NCBI RefSeq assembly: GCF_946480385.1
Contig: NZ_CAMLJP010000010.1
Span: 20,101-84,100 of the forward strand
Direction: 5' to 3'
Length of the DNA: 64,000 bases
Origin: an uncultured Azospirillum sp.
Lineage (GTDB): Bacteria; Pseudomonadota; Alphaproteobacteria; Azospirillales; Azospirillaceae
The translations under genes were made by a program, and so were the position numbers. Positions 45,311 through 53,914 of the stretch are shown here, in pieces. A model generated the notes under the pieces. It was not told the DNA's origin. It did not search any database and was given only the letters and a program-made list of their open reading frames with translations. Every line of letters starts with the position of its first letter. The stretch's first letter is position 1.

Positions 45311-45513
45311 TTCGGCCTTTGGCACGGGAAGTTCCGGAGCCGCCCCGGACTGTTTGTTGCGCCAAAGGATAGCGCGACCTGCGCAAAGGTGGAAGGCGCT
45401 GTGACCAATGGCCGGTGTCAACCCTCCGTTAACGCCGAACGCGCAGAAGGGAACGACGCCTCGCCGACCCGTCCCTCAACCGCACCCCGTTCATCGTTGC
45501 CGGAGCGCCGACC

Positions 45514-45915
45514 ATGTCCAGCCTGTTCACCGTGCCCACCGCCCGCCGCGTCGATTCGCAACGGCTGCTGTCGGTCGCCCTGATCCCCTTCGCCGCGGCC
45601 ATCGCCATGGCGAGCACGGTCGCCGCCACCGGCTTCACCGCCAGCCCGCTGGGCGAGGCGAACAGCACGCTGGGCTTCCTGCTGGACTTCGTGAAGTTCT
45701 GCTATCTGGCCGTCGCCATGGCCCATCTATCCGGCGCCATCGCCGACCGCACCTGCGGCAGCATGGCCGCCGGCCTGTCGATGGATGAATTCGACGCGCC
45801 GGAACCGATGTCGCGCGAGGAATTCTGGCGCGCGTTTCCCAACCATGTCGACGGTGCCGCCATCGCCGGGGCCGTCACCCTGCTGTGCGTGATCGTCGGA
45901 TCGCTGGTCGGCTGA
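45514..45915 (+). CDS. Hypothetical membrane protein
   Basis: A 133-aa protein with about three hydrophobic segments: residues 18-42 (LLSVALIPFAAAIAMASTVA), 52-76 (LGFLLDFVKFCYLAVAMAHL) and 112-132 (AAIAGAVTLLCVIVGSLVG). The loop between the last two is acidic and contains MSREEFWRAFPNHVDG. Codon use is like the neighbours. I do not recognise a family. Confidence 0.65.
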   Translation: MSSLFTVPTARRVDSQRLLSVALIPFAAAIAMASTVAATGFTASPLGEANSTLGFLLDFVKFCYLAVAMAHLSGAIADRTCGSMAAGLSMDEFDAPEPMSREEFWRAFPNHVDGAAIAGAVTLLCVIVGSLVG

Positions 45916-45997
45916 CCCGCCACCGCCAAACGGCAGTTGAGAGAGGACCGCGCTTGCCCCACTATGGCGCGGACAGACGATCGGCGGATGGGCGGGC

Positions 45998-46846
45998 GTG
46001 AGCGGAGATCAGACTGAACCGAAGGTCCCCGGCAAGGGTCAGGTGAAAGCCCAAAAGGCCCAGACCGCCAAGGCCCAGACGGCAGAGCCGGCGCGGCACC
46101 GCCGCGAGGGCATCGGGTTCATGGGGCGGCTTCGCGCCTATTTCCTGGCCGGCATCCTGGTGACGGCCCCCATCGCCATCACCGTCTATATCGCCTGGTG
46201 GTTCGTCTCGCTGATCGACGGCTATATCCGCCCGCTGATCCCCAGCACCTACAATCCCGAAAATTACCTGCCCTTCTCGATTCCCGGCATCGGCGTGCTG
46301 GTGGTCATCGTCGCCGTTACCCTGATCGGCGCCTTCACCGCCGGCTATGTCGGCCGCTTGGTTCTTGGCGTCGGCGAGGGGGTGGTCGGGCGCATGCCGG
46401 TCGTCCGCTCCGTCTATGGCGGGGTGAAGCAGATCTTCGAGACGGTGCTGGCCAAGAAATCCAATGCCTTCCGCGAGGTGGTGGCGATCCAGTATCCGCG
46501 CCCCGGCGTCTGGTCGCTGGGCTTCATCACCGGCGCCGCCCACCCGGAGGTGCAATTGCAGCTGGCGGACGTGGCAGACGATTTCGTCAACGTCTTCATC
46601 CCCTGCGCGCCGCCCACCGCCGGTTATCTGGCGATGGTGCCGCGCCGCGAGGTGACCGTGCTGAACATGAGCGTGGAAGACGGGCTGAAGCTGGTGATGT
46701 CCGGCGGCATCGTCGTCCCGCCCGAGCGGCGCCCGACGCTGGTGGAGCCGCCGGCCGGCCCCGACCGGGATGGCCCCAATCAGGAAGGCAACGACGATCA
46801 GCCCGACCTCAAGGTCTTGGCCGCCGCATCGCGTTCGAACAGGTAG
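45998..46846 (+). CDS. DUF502 family membrane protein
   Basis: A 282-aa protein with a Lys/Ala/Gln-rich cytosolic N-terminus (residues 1-38), two transmembrane helices (about 47-70 and 98-122) and a C-terminal soluble domain with the family blocks GRMPVVRSVYGGVKQIFETV, PRPGVWSLGFITG and FIPCAPPTAGYLAMVPR. DUF502 proteins have no firmly assigned role in bacteria. GTG 45998 gives the natural N-terminus. Its 3' end overlaps the 3' end of recG by 49 bp. Confidence 0.88.
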   Translation: MSGDQTEPKVPGKGQVKAQKAQTAKAQTAEPARHRREGIGFMGRLRAYFLAGILVTAPIAITVYIAWWFVSLIDGYIRPLIPSTYNPENYLPFSIPGIGVLVVIVAVTLIGAFTAGYVGRLVLGVGEGVVGRMPVVRSVYGGVKQIFETVLAKKSNAFREVVAIQYPRPGVWSLGFITGAAHPEVQLQLADVADDFVNVFIPCAPPTAGYLAMVPRREVTVLNMSVEDGLKLVMSGGIVVPPERRPTLVEPPAGPDRDGPNQEGNDDQPDLKVLAAASRSNR

Positions 46847-48879
46847 AGCAGGGTCCGCAACGCCTGCCCGCGCGGGCTGGCGAGGTCGGGATCGCGGTCC
46901 ACCACCAGCCGGGCATCGTCCCGCGCGACCGCCAGCAGGTCGCCATGCACGGCGAGATCGGCCATCCGGAAGCCGGGCAGGCCGGACTGCCGGGTGCCCA
47001 GCACCTCGCCGGCGCCGCGCAGGCGCAGATCCTCCTCGGCGATGACGAAGCCGTCCTCGGTGTCGCGCAGGGTCTTCAGCCGCGCCCGTGCCGTCTCAGT
47101 CAGGTTCGAGTCGAACATCAGCAGACAGCTCGACGGCTTCTCGCCACGCCCGACCCGGCCGCGCAGCTGATGGAGCTGGGCGAGGCCGAAGCGTTCGGCA
47201 TGCTCGATCACCATCACGGTCGCTTCGGGCACATTGACGCCGACCTCAATCACCGTGGTGGCGACCAGCACGTCCAGGCTGCCCTCGGCAAAGGCGGCCA
47301 TCACCGCATCCTTGTCCGGCCCGCGCATCTTGCCATGGACCAGCCCGACCCGATCACCGAAGGTGGCGCGCAGAAAGGCATGACGCTCGGTGGCGGCGGC
47401 AAGGTCGCTCTGTTCCGATTCGTCGACCAGCGGGCAGACCCAATAGACCCGCGCGCCCTCCGACACCTTGCGCTGGATACCGTGGACCACCTCCTCCAGC
47501 CGGTCGAGCGCGATGGTGACGGTCTGCACCGGCTTGCGGCCGGCCGGCTTCTCGGTCAGGCGCGACACATCCATGTCGCCATAGGCGGTCAGCGTCAGCG
47601 TGCGGGGGATCGGGGTGGCGGTCATCACCAGCACATCCACCGCCCGGCCCTTGGCCGACAGCTGGAGGCGCTGATGGACGCCGAAGCGGTGCTGTTCGTC
47701 GATCACCGCCAATGCCAGATCCTTGAAGGCGACATCCTCCTGGAACAGGGCGTGGGTGCCGACCAGCAGCGGCAGCTCGCCCGAGGCCAGCCGGTCGAGC
47801 ACGGCCTGACGCGCCTTGCCCTTGTCGCGACCGGTCAGCAGGCCGATTTCGACGCCGGCGGCTTTGCACAGCGGCGTCAGACTTTCGGCATGCTGGCGGG
47901 CCAGGATTTCGGTGGGGGCCATCAGGGCGGCCTGTGCACCGGTCTCCACCGCGTTCAGCATCGCCATCAGCGCGACCACGGTCTTGCCGCTGCCGACGTC
48001 GCCCTGGAGGAGCCGCAGCATCCGCCGCTCGGCCGCCATGTCGGCGTAGATCTCTTCCAGCGAGGACGCCTGCGAGCCGGTCAGGGAGAAGGGCAGCGCC
48101 GCGAGCGCCGCTTGGCGGAGCCTGCCGTCGCCTTGGGTCGCACGACCGGCCAGCCGGCGCTGGCTCGCCCGCACCAGCATCAGTGCGAGCTGGTTCGCCA
48201 GCAGCTCGTCATAAGCGAGACGGCAACGGATCGGTGCGGTGGCGGCAAGGTCGCCCTCGTCCTCCGGCGTGTGGGCGCGCTTCAGCGCCTCCGCCCAGGT
48301 CGGCCATTGCCGACGGGCGAGCCATGCCGGGTCCTGCCATTCGTCGAGCGCCGGAATGTCGTTCAAGGCGGCCCGCACCGCCTTGCGCAAGGTCTTGGCC
48401 GGCAGGCCGGCGGTCATCGGATAGACCGGCTCCACCAGCTCCAGCTCTTCCTTGGCATCGACCGGAACAACGGCGTCGGGATGGGTAATCTGGGCGGTGT
48501 CGTTGAACCACTCCACCTTGCCGGACACCACCATGGTGGTGCCGGCCGGGATCTGCTTTGACAGCCAATCGCCGCGGACATGGAAATAGACCAGCTCCAG
48601 CACGCCGGTCTCGTCGGTGCATCGGATCTTGTAGGGATGGCGCGGGTTCACCGGCGGCGCGTGCGAATCGATGCGCACGGTCAGGGTGGCGATGCGCCCG
48701 TGCGGCGCCTGCGCGATCTTCGGTGAGAATCGGCGGTCGACGACGCCGCAGGGCAGATGCCACAGCAGATCGACGACGTGGGCGCCGGCGAGCTTCTCCA
48801 CCAGCTTGCCCAGACGGGGACCGAGGCCGGGGAGTGCCGTGACCGGTTTGAACAGGGGAAACAGGATGGCGGGACGCAC
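46798..48879 (-). CDS. recG: ATP-dependent DNA helicase RecG
   Basis: Branch-migrating helicase that reverses stalled replication forks. N-terminal wedge/OB domain (ALPGLGPRLGKLVEKL and VVSGKVEWFNDTAQITHPD), helicase motifs I LQGDVGSGKTVVALMAM, II VIDEQHRFG, III VMTATPIPRTLTL, and VI QLRGRVGRGEKPSSCLL, and the C-terminal RLRGAGEVLGTRQSGLPGF (TRG region). GTG 48879 gives 693 aa and the typical N-terminus; the frame runs open to 49020 but that part lies in the structured non-coding region and is not conserved in character. Convergent overlap with DUF502. Confidence 0.95.
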   Translation of the reverse strand: MRPAILFPLFKPVTALPGLGPRLGKLVEKLAGAHVVDLLWHLPCGVVDRRFSPKIAQAPHGRIATLTVRIDSHAPPVNPRHPYKIRCTDETGVLELVYFHVRGDWLSKQIPAGTTMVVSGKVEWFNDTAQITHPDAVVPVDAKEELELVEPVYPMTAGLPAKTLRKAVRAALNDIPALDEWQDPAWLARRQWPTWAEALKRAHTPEDEGDLAATAPIRCRLAYDELLANQLALMLVRASQRRLAGRATQGDGRLRQAALAALPFSLTGSQASSLEEIYADMAAERRMLRLLQGDVGSGKTVVALMAMLNAVETGAQAALMAPTEILARQHAESLTPLCKAAGVEIGLLTGRDKGKARQAVLDRLASGELPLLVGTHALFQEDVAFKDLALAVIDEQHRFGVHQRLQLSAKGRAVDVLVMTATPIPRTLTLTAYGDMDVSRLTEKPAGRKPVQTVTIALDRLEEVVHGIQRKVSEGARVYWVCPLVDESEQSDLAAATERHAFLRATFGDRVGLVHGKMRGPDKDAVMAAFAEGSLDVLVATTVIEVGVNVPEATVMVIEHAERFGLAQLHQLRGRVGRGEKPSSCLLMFDSNLTETARARLKTLRDTEDGFVIAEEDLRLRGAGEVLGTRQSGLPGFRMADLAVHGDLLAVARDDARLVVDRDPDLASPRGQALRTLLYLFERDAAAKTLRSG

Positions 48880-49581
48880 GGGCGGGATGCTACCGGGAAA
48901 GCCTTCGACAGCTTCCAGAAAGCCGGGTGGACCCAGCCACGTCAAGGCCACTGAACGGCATCTGAGAAAAGAAGGGACGGCGGAGCGCACCCGAGGCCAG
49001 GGGCCTATGGTGGGGGGCAACGTCGGCCTTGGATTTGGCCAGGGACGCGCTCCGCCGATAGGTACCGTCCGGAGGCAAACGGGAGAACCGGACGGTCATG
49101 TCCGATGGCAGGGGACCATCGGGAAGAGACACCAGATAAGAAGACGCTCATTCGTGACGGGCCGGTGTTTCAGGGGGGCTGGCCCGACCGCGTCACAAGA
49201 AGGACAATAGCCCGGGTGCCCTGTCCCCAACCTGACTCATCCATGAAATCCACTTCATGAACTGCGGTCGTCCCGTTGTTTGCGAAGACGGACAAATCCC
49301 GGTTCACGGCACAGTGGCAGGCCGCTGGAGCCGTCGAGCAGGACCGATCACTGAAGTTCTTTGATCGCGCGTAGAACGGGACGGTAATCCAGCCACCGAG
49401 AACGGTAGGCAATCGTCGGCAGGACAGAATCCGAAGTGGTAATTCTTAATCCCTGCCGGAGATATCTCGCATTTAAAGTTCTTTTAACCCTATTCGACGC
49501 CTAATCGGCCTCACGGGATGGTCGATCCCGAGAAGACGCTCTACCGATCACTAGACCCACACGACACCAATGGAGCTCCCC
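48880..49581. other. 700-bp gene-free region upstream of recG
   Basis: No open frame here has acceptable features. The left third (48978-49226) is a series of hairpins, listed separately. A CATGAA/TTCATG inverted repeat lies at 49242-49259. The right third (49430-49560) is AT-richer, with TTTAAAGTTCTTTTAACC, and should hold the promoter of the small gene at 49582. The middle shows nothing recognisable. Confidence 0.6.
48978..49226. ncRNA. Chain of five hairpins, candidate structured RNA
   Basis: Hairpin 1: 11 perfect pairs, CGGCGGAGCGC (48978-48988) with GCGCTCCGCCG (49047-49057), enclosing smaller GGCC hairpins. Hairpin 2: 9 pairs, ACCGTCCGG (49064-49072) with CCGGACGGT (49088-49096). Hairpin 3: CCGATGG (49102-49108) with CCATCGG (49116-49122). 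Hairpin 4: GTGAC+GGGCC (49154-49163) with GGCCC (49181-49185) and GTCAC (49192-49196). Hairpin 5: GGACA (49202-49206) with TGTCC (49222-49226). On the minus strand, hairpin 1 ends in TTCTTTTCTC. The strand is undecided. It is not a tmRNA, RNase P or SRP RNA by any motif I can see. Confidence 0.4.
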
Positions 49582-49821
49582 ATGCCCGCACAGAAGGTCG
49601 CCGATGAAGTCCGCTTGGCCAGCCGCATCCATGCGCGCCTGCTGGACGCCTTCATCGACTTGACGGAGCGGGAACTGGCCTGTCTGGCCCCCGGCTTCGC
49701 CGAGGAAAGCCTGATGGAGGCGCTGGAGGCGTTGCGCGCCGCCCGCAAGAACTATGGCACGACCGCCGGGGTGATGGTCGTCTCGAACCTGGAATTGCCG
49801 CAGGCCTCCAACGCCGCCTGA
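49582..49821 (+). CDS. Small hypothetical protein
   Basis: A 79-aa soluble, mostly helical protein (MPAQKVADEVRLASRIHARL, then DLTERELACLAPGFAEESLM). GGAG is 6 bases before ATG 49582, which is better than ATG 49570. Codon use is like that of true genes. No family is recognised. Confidence 0.7.
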   Translation: MPAQKVADEVRLASRIHARLLDAFIDLTERELACLAPGFAEESLMEALEALRAARKNYGTTAGVMVVSNLELPQASNAA

Positions 49822-49847
49822 CCCCGGGGGTCTCCGTCAGATCCCGG

Positions 49848-50138
49848 TCAGGCGGACGCAGGCTTGCGGCTGCGTGGCTTGCGCGCCTTGGCGGGCTCGG
49901 GCGTTACAGCTTCCGGTTCGGCGGTCTTTACCGCTGCCCGCGGCTTCGCATTGGTCGTCTTGCGCGGCGCCTTCACCACCGCCACGACCGGGGCGACGTC
50001 GGCAACGGCCGCCGCTTCCGCCAGGATCGAGCGCTCGGCCTTGAACCAGTGGTCGGCGTCGCGGCCGTGCGGACGGCCCTCTTCCAGCCAGATCGCATAG
50101 GCGCGGTCACGGATGCGCTGTTCGACATCCACGCTCAT
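49848..50138 (-). CDS. DUF2934 domain protein
   Basis: A 96-aa protein whose first 40 residues form the DUF2934 domain: RIRDRAYAIWLEEGRPHGRD, then HWFKAE. The remainder is an Ala/Lys/Pro-rich basic tail (KAPRKTTNAKPRAAVKTAEP) reminiscent of nucleic-acid-binding tails. ATG 50138 has GGGAG upstream. Function unknown; the family is frequent in rhizobia and Azospirillum. Confidence 0.85.
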   Translation of the reverse strand: MSVDVEQRIRDRAYAIWLEEGRPHGRDADHWFKAERSILAEAAAVADVAPVVAVVKAPRKTTNAKPRAAVKTAEPEAVTPEPAKARKPRSRKPASA

Positions 50139-50262
50139 CACATCTCCCCAGGGAATGGTGGTTGGGCTTGCTGCGATGCGAAGACTGCACAATTCGCGAA
50201 TTACACGCAACCAAGCGGATCGTTATCGGCCCTCCGCCACAGACCGCCGCCCTCCCCGGCCG

Positions 50263-51270
50263 TCACTCCGATGACGTTTCGCCGTGGTCGGGCTGCCGGC
50301 TCTGCTGAACTTCGCGCCATTTGGCGACGTTGCGGTTGTGGTCGGACAGCGACTTGGCAAAGACATGGCCGCCGGTGCCGTCGGCGACAAAATACAGGAA
50401 CTCGTGCCGTTCCGGCTTCATCACCGCCTGGATCGAAGCCTTGCCCGGATTGGCGATCGGACCCGGCGGCAGGCCGGTCACCACATAGGTGTTGTAGGGC
50501 GATTCGAATTTCCAGTCGTTGCGGGTCAGCGCCCGCCCCAGTTCTCCGCTGCCCTCGGTCAGCGCGTAGATCACCGTCGGGTCCGACTGCAGCTTCATGC
50601 CGGCTTCCAGCCGGTTGACGAAAACCCCCGCTACCCTGGGCCGCTCGGCGGCGACACCGGTCTCCTTCTCGACGATGGACGCGAGCGTCAGCGCCTGTTG
50701 CGGCGTTTCGAAGGGAAGGTTCTGGTCGCGGGTCTTCCACGCCTCCGCCAAAGCTTGGGTCATCGCCGTCTGCATCCGCTCGATCAAAGCGGTGCGGCTG
50801 TCGCCATAGGCGAAGTGGTAGGTCTCCGGCAGGAGCGAGCCTTCCTTCGGCGGCTTCGCCACGTCACCGGTCAGCACGGTTTCCCGTTCCAGAAGCGCCA
50901 CCACCTGGGCGGAGGTCAGCCCTTCCGGCACGGTGAGGCGATGCACGACGGTGCGGCCCTGGCGCATCTGCTCCAGGACACCCCCGATGCTGATTCCTGC
51001 GGGGAATTGATATTCGCCGGCCTTCAACTCACGGAAGGTGCCGGACAGCTTGGCCGCGGCGACGAACACCAGCGGCGAGCCGATCACGCCGGAGTCGCCC
51101 AGCGTGATGGCAATGGCCTCAAGCCCGCTGCCGCGCGGGATGACGACCGTCTCGGTCTGCTCCAATGGTCCGGGGGCCGAATAGCGCTGGTACCCCCAGA
51201 CGCCAATTCCACCCGCCGCACCGACCGCGAGGGCCAGCGTCCCCGCGAAAATTCGGAGACCCCAGCCCAT
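50263..51270 (-). CDS. mltG: Endolytic transglycosylase MltG
   Basis: Inner-membrane-anchored lytic transglycosylase that cuts nascent peptidoglycan and is thought to set glycan chain length. TM helix at residues 5-27, LysM-like region, and the YceG domain with VPEGLTSAQVVALL, GSLLPETYHFAYGDS, LASIVEKETG (catalytic Glu) and SDPTVIYAL, SPYNTYVVTGLPPGPIANPG. 335 aa, normal. Last gene of the fab cluster, 48 bp after fabF, the conserved order. Confidence 0.95.
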   Translation of the reverse strand: MGWGLRIFAGTLALAVGAAGGIGVWGYQRYSAPGPLEQTETVVIPRGSGLEAIAITLGDSGVIGSPLVFVAAAKLSGTFRELKAGEYQFPAGISIGGVLEQMRQGRTVVHRLTVPEGLTSAQVVALLERETVLTGDVAKPPKEGSLLPETYHFAYGDSRTALIERMQTAMTQALAEAWKTRDQNLPFETPQQALTLASIVEKETGVAAERPRVAGVFVNRLEAGMKLQSDPTVIYALTEGSGELGRALTRNDWKFESPYNTYVVTGLPPGPIANPGKASIQAVMKPERHEFLYFVADGTGGHVFAKSLSDHNRNVAKWREVQQSRQPDHGETSSE

Positions 51271-51318
51271 CGCTCACCTCTTGAAGACTGCAGACCGCAC
51301 CGCCGGTGGGAGCTTCGC

Positions 51319-52581
51319 TTACGCGAATTCCTTGAACACCAGCGAGGCATTGGTGCCGCCGAACCCGAAGGAGTTCGACAGCGCGGCGCGCACGCGGCGC
51401 TCCTGCGCGACCTTCGGCACCAGATTGACGCCCATGCAGCTTTCCGACGGGTTGTCGAGATTCAGCGTGGGCGGCACGATGCCGTGGTTGATCGCCTTGA
51501 TCGAGTAGATCGCCTCGACCGCACCGGCGGCCCCCAGCAGGTGGCCGATGGCCGACTTGGTGGAGGACATCGCCAGGCTATCCATGGCGTCGCCGAACAG
51601 GCGCTTCACCGCACCCAGCTCGATCTCGTCGCCGAGCGGCGTCGAGGTGCCGTGGGCGTTGACGTAATCGATGTCGGACGGATTCAGGCCGGCGCGCTTC
51701 AGCGCACCCTTCATGGCGCGGAAACCGCCATTGCCGTCTTCCGCCGGGGCGGAGATGTGGTAGGCGTCGCCCGACAGGCCGTAGCCGACGATCTCGGCAT
51801 AAATGGTGGCGCCGCGCTTCTTGGCGTGCTCCAACTCTTCCAGCACGACGACACCGGCACCCTCGCCGATGACGAAGCCGTCGCGGTCCTTGTCATAGGG
51901 ACGCGAGGCCTTTTCGGGCGTGTCGTTGAAGTTGGTGGACAGAGCGCGCATGGCGGCGAAACCGCCGACGCCAAGACGGCTGACCGCCGCCTCCGTGCCG
52001 CCGGCGACCATGATGTCGGCATCATCCCACATGATCAGACGGGCGGCATCGCCGATGGCGTGCGCGCCGGTCGAGCAGGCGGTGACGACCGCGTGGTTGG
52101 GTCCCTTGAAGCCGTGCTGGATCGAAATATGGCCGGAGGCCAGATTGATCAGGCAGCCGGGGATGAAGAAGGGCGACAGGCGACGCGGACCCTTTTCATG
52201 CAGGGTCACGGCGCCGTCGGCGATGCCCGGAAGGCCGCCGATGCCCGAACCGACCATGACGCCGGTCCGCTCGCGCTCTTCATCGGTCTGGGGAACCCAG
52301 CCGGAATCCTTGATTGCTTCCTGCGCCGCGGCGATGGCGAAGATGATGAAATCATCCATCTTGCGCTGATCCTTCGGCGAAACGAAGGAGTCGGCGTTGA
52401 ACTCGCCTTCACCCGTTCCGCGCGGGAGCTGCCCGGCGACTTTGGAGGCCAGGTCCGAAGCATCGAACCCCGTGATGCCGCGGATTCCCGACGTTCCGGA
52501 AATCAGCCGCTCCCAGTTCAGCGTGTGGCCGACGCCGAGCGGCGTGACCATACCGAGTCCGGTGACGACGACACGTCTCAT
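51319..52581 (-). CDS. fabF: 3-oxoacyl-[acyl-carrier-protein] synthase II
   Basis: Elongating condensing enzyme of type II fatty acid synthesis. The active-site Cys is in VVTACSTGAHAIGDA (near 165), and the two His in NAHGTSTPLGDEIE and GHLLGAAGAVEAI. 420 aa, full length. It extends malonyl-ACP chains, including the palmitoleate to vaccenate step. It follows acpP by 127 bp. Confidence 0.96.
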   Translation of the reverse strand: MRRVVVTGLGMVTPLGVGHTLNWERLISGTSGIRGITGFDASDLASKVAGQLPRGTGEGEFNADSFVSPKDQRKMDDFIIFAIAAAQEAIKDSGWVPQTDEERERTGVMVGSGIGGLPGIADGAVTLHEKGPRRLSPFFIPGCLINLASGHISIQHGFKGPNHAVVTACSTGAHAIGDAARLIMWDDADIMVAGGTEAAVSRLGVGGFAAMRALSTNFNDTPEKASRPYDKDRDGFVIGEGAGVVVLEELEHAKKRGATIYAEIVGYGLSGDAYHISAPAEDGNGGFRAMKGALKRAGLNPSDIDYVNAHGTSTPLGDEIELGAVKRLFGDAMDSLAMSSTKSAIGHLLGAAGAVEAIYSIKAINHGIVPPTLNLDNPSESCMGVNLVPKVAQERRVRAALSNSFGFGGTNASLVFKEFA

Positions 52582-52708
52582 GAGGCTGTTCCTTGACCTT
52601 TCCTCGAATAAACTGTCGACGATCTGGTCGTCGACGGCCAGGCCCCGCGCTGCTGGTGTCGCAAATGCGGTTCGCCTGGCCCTCGGGGGCTCAACGCCCG
52701 CGGCCCGA

Positions 52709-52948
52709 TCAGGCGGCGGCGTTGGCCTTGATGAAGTCGATGGCGTCCTTCACCGACAGGATCTTCTCCGCGGCGTCGTCCGGGATCTCGACACCGAACT
52801 CTTCCTCGAAGGCCATGACCAGCTCGACGGTGTCGAGGCTGTCGGCGCCCAGATCGTCGATGAAGGAGGCGTTCTCCACCACCTTCGACTCCTCGACACC
52901 CAGGTGGTCCACAACGATCTTCTTCACGCGCTCGGCGATGTCGCTCAT
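52709..52948 (-). CDS. acpP: Acyl carrier protein
   Basis: A 79-aa acidic carrier protein. The phosphopantetheine site is Ser37 in [20 protein letters not shown]. It carries the growing acyl chain for FabD, FabG and FabF, which are encoded on either side. The gene starts 188 bp after fabG, which leaves room for its own promoter, as is usual for this highly expressed protein. Confidence 0.97.
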   Translation of the reverse strand: MSDIAERVKKIVVDHLGVEESKVVENASFIDDLGADSLDTVELVMAFEEEFGVEIPDDAAEKILSVKDAIDFIKANAAA

Positions 52949-53136
52949 CTTTTAAGACCTTCCAATCCTTGAAACCGCTCGGGATAATCCGGTCGGAGCA
53001 ACACGCGAAGAACGTGCCGTCCTGCCGCGAAAAGCCCCGTCCGATAACACATTTCAGCAGCCTTGACCAGCACCCGCGAGGGAGCCCGGTTGGCGCCGTT
53101 CTTCACACGTGGCGATGCCGCCCCGTCCGATCCTCA

Positions 53137-53874
53137 TCAGATCATGGCCATGCCGCCGTTGATGTGCAGCGTCTGGCCGGTGACGTAGGCGGCCTCCTCG
53201 CTCGCGAGGTACACGACCCCGGCGGCGATCTCGTCCGGCTGGCCCATGCGGCCGGCCGGAATGGCGGGGAGCAGCTTCTGCTTCTGCTCGTCGTTCAGGG
53301 CGTCGGTCATGGCCGTGGTGATGAAACCCGGCGCGACGCAGTTGACGGTGATATTGCGCGAGGCCAGCTCGGCCGCCAGCGACTTCGACATGCCGATCAG
53401 GCCGGCCTTCGACGCGGCATAGTTGGCCTGCCCCGGATTGCCGGTGACGCCGACGACCGACGTGATGTTGACGATGCGGCCCCAGCGGCGCTTCATCATG
53501 CCGCGCATGGCGGCCCGCGACAGGCGGAAGGCCGCCGTCAGGTTCACGTCGATGACCGACTGCCAGTCCTCGTCCTTCAGCCGCATCGCGATCTGGTCGC
53601 GGGTCAGGCCGGCGTTGTTGACGAGGATGTCGATCTTGCCCAGGGCCGCCTCGGCGTCCTTGAACAACTGCTCGGTCGCCGCTGCCTCGGACAGGTTGCC
53701 GGGCACGACGAAGGCGCGCTCACCCAGCTCTGCGGCCAGGGCCTCCAGCGGGGCGACACGGGTGCCGGACAGCGCGACGGCGGCGCCCTGGGCATGCAGC
53801 GCACGGGCGATCGACGCACCGATGCCGCCGGACGCGCCGGTGACGAGGGCCGACTTGCCGGTCAGGTCAAACAT
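53137..53874 (-). CDS. fabG: 3-oxoacyl-[acyl-carrier-protein] reductase
   Basis: NADPH-dependent SDR enzyme reducing 3-oxoacyl-ACP. NADP loop TGASGGIGASIAR, NNAG motif in ILVNNAGLTRD, Ser in NITSVVGVTGNPGQA and Tyr/Lys in NYAASKAGLIG. ATG 53874 has GAGG 6-7 bases upstream and gives 245 aa; the in-frame GTG 53886 is less likely. The C-terminal GQTLHINGGMAMI is typical. Confidence 0.96.
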   Translation of the reverse strand: MFDLTGKSALVTGASGGIGASIARALHAQGAAVALSGTRVAPLEALAAELGERAFVVPGNLSEAAATEQLFKDAEAALGKIDILVNNAGLTRDQIAMRLKDEDWQSVIDVNLTAAFRLSRAAMRGMMKRRWGRIVNITSVVGVTGNPGQANYAASKAGLIGMSKSLAAELASRNITVNCVAPGFITTAMTDALNDEQKQKLLPAIPAGRMGQPDEIAAGVVYLASEEAAYVTGQTLHINGGMAMI

Positions 53875-53914
53875 GGATGGCCTCACGAGGCTGATGTATC
53901 ACGGATCTGATGGA

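Noticed and set aside
48890..49132. 80-codon minus-strand frame in the region upstream of recG
   Set aside because: It runs through the hairpin chain, has no ribosome binding site, and its Arg/Ser/Pro-rich composition is what structured GC-rich DNA gives in any frame.
48978..49226. tmRNA, RNase P RNA, SRP RNA or 6S RNA
   Set aside because: None of the conserved cores (TTCGA loop and tag frame, P4 [19 protein letters not shown]...AGCA loop) is present on either strand. A 6S-like fold cannot be excluded, but nothing specific supports it.
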